Part shown: positions 60,048 through 64,000 of the stretch, one piece after another
Numbering within the stretch: the stretch's first letter is position 1
Layout of the letters: each line of letters begins with the position of its first letter
Origin: Fundidesulfovibrio soli
Lineage (GTDB): Bacteria; Desulfobacterota; Desulfovibrionia; Desulfovibrionales; Desulfovibrionaceae
Length of the DNA stretch: 64,000 bases
NCBI RefSeq assembly: GCF_022808695.1
Contig: NZ_JAKZKW010000001.1
Coordinates: 620,001-684,000, forward strand
Direction: 5' to 3'
Made by a program: the position numbers and the translations under genes
Notes under the pieces: generated by a model
Databases searched by the model: none
Seen by the model: the letters and a program-made list of their open reading frames with translations, nothing else
What the model was told of the DNA's origin: nothing

Positions 60048-61127
60048 ATGAACACCAAAACCATCAAAATCCTTTCGCTCCTGCTGTTGGTGCTCTTTAT
60101 GGCGTGTTCCTGCAGCAACGGAGGTCCCCGCCCCTCGATGGACCTCAAGAAACTTCCAACGGCTCCCGCGCAGCCAGAGGAGGTGAACGCCAGCACGTAC
60201 GAGCTCGGCCCGGGCGACATCGTCGGCTTCACCTTCCTGAGCCGCATCCAGCAGAAGGACGACCCCTATCTGCTGCAGCGCGGCGACACGCTCCTCGTCG
60301 AGTACCACAGGCTCGAATACCTCAACCGCAACATCGTCATCCGCCCGGACGGCATGGTCAGCGTCCCCTACCTTGATGAGCTCAGGGCGGCGGACATCTC
60401 ACCGTCGGCATTCTCCGCGAAGTTGGTGGAGGGGTACAAGCGCAAGAGGATCTTCCAGAATCCCGAGATCACGGTCAGCGTGGTCAGCGTGAACACCCAG
60501 CTCAAGGAGATGCAGAACACCTTCACCAACAGCACGACCGGCCAGACAAAGGAGGCTCCGGTGGGCATGGACGGCTACATCCGCCTGCCCCTGATCGAGC
60601 CCCTGTTCGCGGTGAACAAGAGCGTGGGCCAGATCCAGCAGGAGGCGCGCGACGCCTACCGCAGGGTCCTGTCTTCGGCGGATGTCTCCGCCGAGCTGCG
60701 CCAGATACGCTCCAACATGGTCTATGTGCTGGGCGAAGTGAACCTCTCCGGCATGCACAACATCAACACCCCGACCACCGTGACCCAGGCCATCACCATG
60801 GCCGGCGGCTACAAACCCGGAGCGGGGCTCGACTCCGTGGTGCTCATCCGCTCTGACGCATCCGGCCAGCCCTCCGGGCGTCTGGTCGACGTGGCCTCGG
60901 TGCTCAAGAAGGGCAACATCATGGAAGACGTGCAACTCAAGCGGTACGACGTCATCTATGTGCCCCCGTCCACGATTCAGAAGCTCAACGACTTCATCCT
61001 GTTCTACGTCAGGAACATGATGCCCTTCCCGACGAGCGCCAGCGCCAACGTCGGGTTCAGCTACCTGTGGGGCCCCGCCTCGCTGGGATCCACATCAACA
61101 CGTGGCACCAGTTTCACTCCGTTCTAA
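60048..61127 (+). CDS. Wza-like polysaccharide export lipoprotein
   Basis: 359 residues; ATG 60048 has AGGAAG upstream. A lipoprotein signal ends F-M-A-C with Cys20. The poly_export domain starts YELGPGDIVGFTFLS, with a longer than usual insertion before VIRPDGMVSVPYL. SLBB-like domains follow (VYVLGEVNLSGMHNI, AGGYKPGAGLDSVVLIR). It forms the outer-membrane channel ring for polymer export. Codon use returns to high GC here, in contrast to the gene before it. Confidence 0.92.
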   Translation: MNTKTIKILSLLLLVLFMACSCSNGGPRPSMDLKKLPTAPAQPEEVNASTYELGPGDIVGFTFLSRIQQKDDPYLLQRGDTLLVEYHRLEYLNRNIVIRPDGMVSVPYLDELRAADISPSAFSAKLVEGYKRKRIFQNPEITVSVVSVNTQLKEMQNTFTNSTTGQTKEAPVGMDGYIRLPLIEPLFAVNKSVGQIQQEARDAYRRVLSSADVSAELRQIRSNMVYVLGEVNLSGMHNINTPTTVTQAITMAGGYKPGAGLDSVVLIRSDASGQPSGRLVDVASVLKKGNIMEDVQLKRYDVIYVPPSTIQKLNDFILFYVRNMMPFPTSASANVGFSYLWGPASLGSTSTRGTSFTPF

Positions 61128-61142
61128 TCAGGAGGTCAGCAG

Positions 61143-62654
61143 ATGCGCACACTTCTGGAGGCCCTCTTCAAGCGCCGCACGGAGATCCGAAACATCTTCG
61201 TGCTGAGCCTGCTTGTGGCCATCATAGGCAATTACATCGCCACGCCGCAGTACGAAAGCGAGGGCAAAGTGCTCGTCAAGGTGGGACGCGAGGCATCCCT
61301 GCCCCCCACGGTGATGACCCAGCCCCTCAACGTCTACTTCACCCGCGCGGACCAGGTGAACACCCAGATCCAGATTCTGGAGAGCCGCGACATGGTCGAG
61401 AAGGCGCTCGCAGCGCTCCCGCCCGACCTGCTCAACCGGCCCAAGCCCGAAACCATGATCGGCTGGATCGTCGAGAGCATCCGTTCCGTTCCCAAGCTGA
61501 TCGTGGGGGCCGGGCGCTTCGTACTGGAAACCCTCCAGCTCATACCCACCCTCTCGGCGGAGCAGCGGCAGGTGCTCGACTTCCAGAAGCGCATCGAGGT
61601 GCGCAGGGTCAAGGAATCCGAGGTCATCCGCGTCACCTTCACCGACCCCGACCCCAGGCTGGCCCGCCTCTTCCTGGACGCCTACATGGCCGAATACCTC
61701 CAGGCCAGCTCCCTCGCCATGGAGAACCCCGGCTCCTTCAGCTTCTTCACGGCACAGAGGACGGGGGTGCAGCAGGAGCTGCAACAAGCCCAGCAGAAGC
61801 TCATCGACTTCCGTAAGGAATGGAACATCTATGACCTGGGCATCCAGAAGGACAAGACGGTCCAGGCTCTCTCCAGGATCAGCAACGACATCATCACCGC
61901 CGAACTGGACCTGAGCGCGGCCACCGGCAAGTTCAAGGAGATGGAGAAGACCCCGCTGGCCAACGTGGAGAACGTCCTTCCCGTCGAACTCCGGGAGGAT
62001 CAGTCCGTGGTCGAGCTGCTCAAGAACCTGGTGCTGCTCAAGGTGCGCCACTCCCAGATGATCCAGAGCCTCGGCGGCGGCCACCCGAGCGTGGCCGCCA
62101 TCGACGGCGAGATGGCCAGCCTGCGCGGCAGCCTCTACCGCGAGGCCCTGGGCATCCTCAAAAGCAAGGCCAACACCCTGGAACGCAACCTCAATTCCCT
62201 GAAGGAGCAGTTGGCCAACGTGAGCCGGACCGCCCAGATCCTCGACGCCAAGGGCATCGAGATGAAGGAGTACGAGGATCAGGTCCAGCTGCTCACCAAG
62301 ACCTTCTACACCTACTCCGACAAGAGCGAGACATCGCGCATCAACTCCGTCATGGACAAGGAGCGCATCGGCTCCGTCACGCTGGTGCAGCCCGCCAGCG
62401 AGCCCCTGCGGCCCGTTTCGCCCAAGCGGCTGCTCAACCTGCTGCTCGGGGCCGTGCTGGGCTTGATACTGGGTGTGGCTTACGCCCTGGGAGCGGAACA
62501 GCTCTCGGGAACGGTCAACAATGTGGACGACCTGCGCGTGCTCCTGCAAGGCGCGCCCGTGGTGTTCGTCCCGCAGGACACCGTGATGACGCCCGAGGAC
62601 GCCGACAGCGTGCTGCGCAACATGCACCTCTTCGGCACGAAATCCTCCACCTAG
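61143..62654 (+). CDS. Wzz/GNVR-type chain-length and export protein
   Basis: 503 residues; strong AGGAGG. A membrane helix at about 18-34, a Wzz-like domain (ATPQYESEGKVLVKVG), a long coiled coil (about 190-400) including a GNVR-like region, a Pro-rich segment (PASEPLRPVSPKRL) and a second helix (about 425-447). A short cytoplasmic tail follows. It works with the CpsD-like protein encoded next to set polymer length and open the export complex. Confidence 0.92.
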   Translation: MRTLLEALFKRRTEIRNIFVLSLLVAIIGNYIATPQYESEGKVLVKVGREASLPPTVMTQPLNVYFTRADQVNTQIQILESRDMVEKALAALPPDLLNRPKPETMIGWIVESIRSVPKLIVGAGRFVLETLQLIPTLSAEQRQVLDFQKRIEVRRVKESEVIRVTFTDPDPRLARLFLDAYMAEYLQASSLAMENPGSFSFFTAQRTGVQQELQQAQQKLIDFRKEWNIYDLGIQKDKTVQALSRISNDIITAELDLSAATGKFKEMEKTPLANVENVLPVELREDQSVVELLKNLVLLKVRHSQMIQSLGGGHPSVAAIDGEMASLRGSLYREALGILKSKANTLERNLNSLKEQLANVSRTAQILDAKGIEMKEYEDQVQLLTKTFYTYSDKSETSRINSVMDKERIGSVTLVQPASEPLRPVSPKRLLNLLLGAVLGLILGVAYALGAEQLSGTVNNVDDLRVLLQGAPVVFVPQDTVMTPEDADSVLRNMHLFGTKSST

Positions 62655-62710
62655 GGGCTTGGGCCGCGCCGCCAGGCGACACCAGACACTCGCAAGCAAC
62701 GGGATGACAT

Positions 62711-63391
62711 ATGGACATCGTGAAAATGATCAACACGCCGGCCGAAGCCGCTTCGCGGGGCTCAATGCCCTTCGTTCCGTTCGACACCTGTTTCCAGCAG
62801 TTGGCCAACCAGATGATGAACTGCCCTGACGGCCAGTCCCCCCCGTGCATCCTGCTGTTCCAGGGCGGGGGCAGGGGTTCTGGGGTGAGCACCATATCGC
62901 GCCTGTTCGCCCACTACCTGAGCGAAAAGGTGCTGATGCGGGTGCTGCTCATCGACGCCGACTTCGACAACCCCACGCTGCACAAGATCCACCGCATGCC
63001 GCCCTCGCCCGGCTTCGCGGATTACCTCGAAGGCACGCGCGGGCCGGACATAGCGCAGAGCATCGGCAACCTCTCCGTGATGGCCGCGGGCGACAAGTCC
63101 CTGCTGCCCAGGACCCTGCTGTCCGGCCGCAGCGACTTCAAGGCCCGCCTGCGCGAACTGGGCAAGGAATATGAGATGATCATCCTGGACGCGGCCCCCA
63201 TCACCACCTGCCCGGAGACCTTCAGCTTGGCCTCCTGCACGGACGGGGTGATCTTCGTGGCCAAGTCGGAGAAAACCCGCAAGGCCGTGGTGCACGCCAC
63301 CATGAACCAGCTGCACCTGGCCCGGGCGAAGGTGGTGGGCGGAGTGCTCAACTTCCGGCGCTTCCACATCCCGACCTGGCTCTATCACTAG
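62711..63391 (+). CDS. CpsD/BY-kinase-like protein with altered Walker A
   Basis: 226 residues. The fold is that of bacterial tyrosine kinases of the Wzc/CpsD group: Walker A' VLLIDADFDNPTLH, Walker B MIILDAAP and FSLASCTDGVIFVAKSEKTRK. The expected Walker A GxGKST is replaced by GGGRGSGVST, with Val in the place of the essential Lys. The C-terminal Tyr cluster is also missing; only one Tyr, next to the last residue, remains. It is probably a regulatory partner of the chain-length protein rather than an active kinase (inference). Confidence 0.85.
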   Translation: MDIVKMINTPAEAASRGSMPFVPFDTCFQQLANQMMNCPDGQSPPCILLFQGGGRGSGVSTISRLFAHYLSEKVLMRVLLIDADFDNPTLHKIHRMPPSPGFADYLEGTRGPDIAQSIGNLSVMAAGDKSLLPRTLLSGRSDFKARLRELGKEYEMIILDAAPITTCPETFSLASCTDGVIFVAKSEKTRKAVVHATMNQLHLARAKVVGGVLNFRRFHIPTWLYH

Positions 63392-63413
63392 GCCGGCGGG
63401 ACAGGGAGCCGCG

Positions 63414-64000
63414 ATGGGACTCACAGCAGCCGAGGTCAGGCGCGCCGCGCGCAGCCTGCTCCCGGACTCGTTCCACGACCTGTTTCTGGACGTGATCAGC
63501 TACGTGTCCAACCACGTTGTCTGCCACGTTCCGAGCCATTGGTTCAGGTTGTGGTTCTACCGCAACATCATGCGCTGGGCCATCGGCAAGGACACCTCCC
63601 TGCACGAGCGTCTGCGCATCCACGGCGTGCCTGGACCCGGCGTGAGCATAGGAGACAACACCTGCATCGGGGCGGACCTGTTCCTGGCCGGGGTCGGATA
63701 TCCCGGCGGCGGGCTGACCATCGGCAACAACGTCAACATCGCCATGCAGGTGTTCATCGGCGTCGGGGGCCACAAAATAGGCTGCGCGGAGGGGTTCGCC
63801 ATGCAGATGCGCCCGGTCGTCATCGAGGACCACGCAGTCATCTACGCGCGCTCCATGGTGATCATGTGCAGAATCGGCCGGGGGGCCGTCGTGCTCCCCG
63901 GGGCCGTGGTGGTCAAGGACGTGGAGCCCTTCACCATCGTCGGGGGGGTCCCGGCCGAGCCCTTGGGCAAACGGGAGCCCCAGGAAGACCCGAACTACCT
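63414..64000 (+). CDS. Hexapeptide-repeat acyltransferase, cut by the window end
   Basis: At least 195 residues, open to the last base. ATG 63414 follows GGGAG, 20 bases after the CpsD-like stop. A leader helix region (about 1-60) is followed by left-handed beta-helix repeats: VSIGDNTCIGADLFLAGV, LTIGNNVNIAMQVFIGVGGH (with the likely catalytic His), VVIEDHAVIYARSMV, VLPGAVVVKDVEPFTIVGGVPA. This is the pattern of serine/maltose/galactoside O-acetyltransferases. In this operon it likely acetylates the polymer or its precursor. Confidence 0.88.
   Translation, partial: MGLTAAEVRRAARSLLPDSFHDLFLDVISYVSNHVVCHVPSHWFRLWFYRNIMRWAIGKDTSLHERLRIHGVPGPGVSIGDNTCIGADLFLAGVGYPGGGLTIGNNVNIAMQVFIGVGGHKIGCAEGFAMQMRPVVIEDHAVIYARSMVIMCRIGRGAVVLPGAVVVKDVEPFTIVGGVPAEPLGKREPQEDPNY

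Overview
The window comes from a high-GC deltaproteobacterial sulfate reducer of the Desulfovibrionales (Desulfovibrio/Fundidesulfovibrio type). The evidence is dsrC with both redox cysteines, a small assimilatory-type sulfite reductase, a chemoreceptor ending in hemerythrin (DcrH type), the 3' part of a selenocysteine tRNA, and the phoH-pgpH-ybeY gene order. The genus is an inference.

Layout. 1-12 kb: tRNA-Sec end, then a leftward block: a DksA-like regulator, an NFACT protein, a chemoreceptor translationally coupled to phoH, a PgpH-type HD phosphodiesterase, an AhpD-like protein, ybeY and argF-argG-argH. 12.3-12.7 kb: tRNA cluster Gly-Cys-Gly. 12.7-15.8 kb: methyltransferase, YcaO-TPR and dsrC, facing a large TPR membrane protein that carries a CCHC zinc knuckle (16-18.8 kb). 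19-25.5 kb: UPF0280/ApbE-like protein, a lone dnaA with an AT-rich upstream region that is a candidate origin, a glycosyltransferase, sulfite reductase, and the MCP-hemerythrin. 25.5-30.6 kb: pdxA, glgB (apparently with a non-standard start), glgA and a NUDIX hydrolase. 30.7-33 kb: a heptosyltransferase-like gene, then 1.3 kb of degenerate repeated DNA.

33.6-51.4 kb is the accessory heart of the window. A leftward operon encodes a type I secretion ABC transporter with a degenerate C39 domain, its HlyD adaptor, a Pro/Gln-repeat protein, and a glycosyltransferase/TPR/glycosyltransferase trio. Divergent from it lies a strongly signalled 102-residue Gly-rich hydrophobic protein, followed by a formyltransferase-like enzyme, a methyltransferase and a GNAT. 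Three proteins on the two sides (formyltransferase C-terminus, GNAT N-terminus, TPR protein middle) seem to share one accessory beta-sandwich-like domain. This suggests, as inference, one surface or secreted product that is exported and decorated.

51.5-57.8 kb: a cyclase-family hydrolase, a ParA/MinD-like ATPase coupled to an HDOD-histidine kinase-receiver hybrid, and a divergent receiver-HD-GYP regulator. 58-64 kb: a long AT-rich leader and the start of an exopolysaccharide operon: a low-GC sugar-phosphate transferase, a Wza-like lipoprotein, a Wzz-like chain-length protein, a CpsD-like protein whose Walker A lysine is valine, and a hexapeptide acyltransferase cut by the window end.

Many genes use ATGA, GTGA or TGATG overlaps, so polycistronic, coupled translation is common here. 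Starts were chosen from ribosome binding sites and family alignments recalled from memory; no database search was run.
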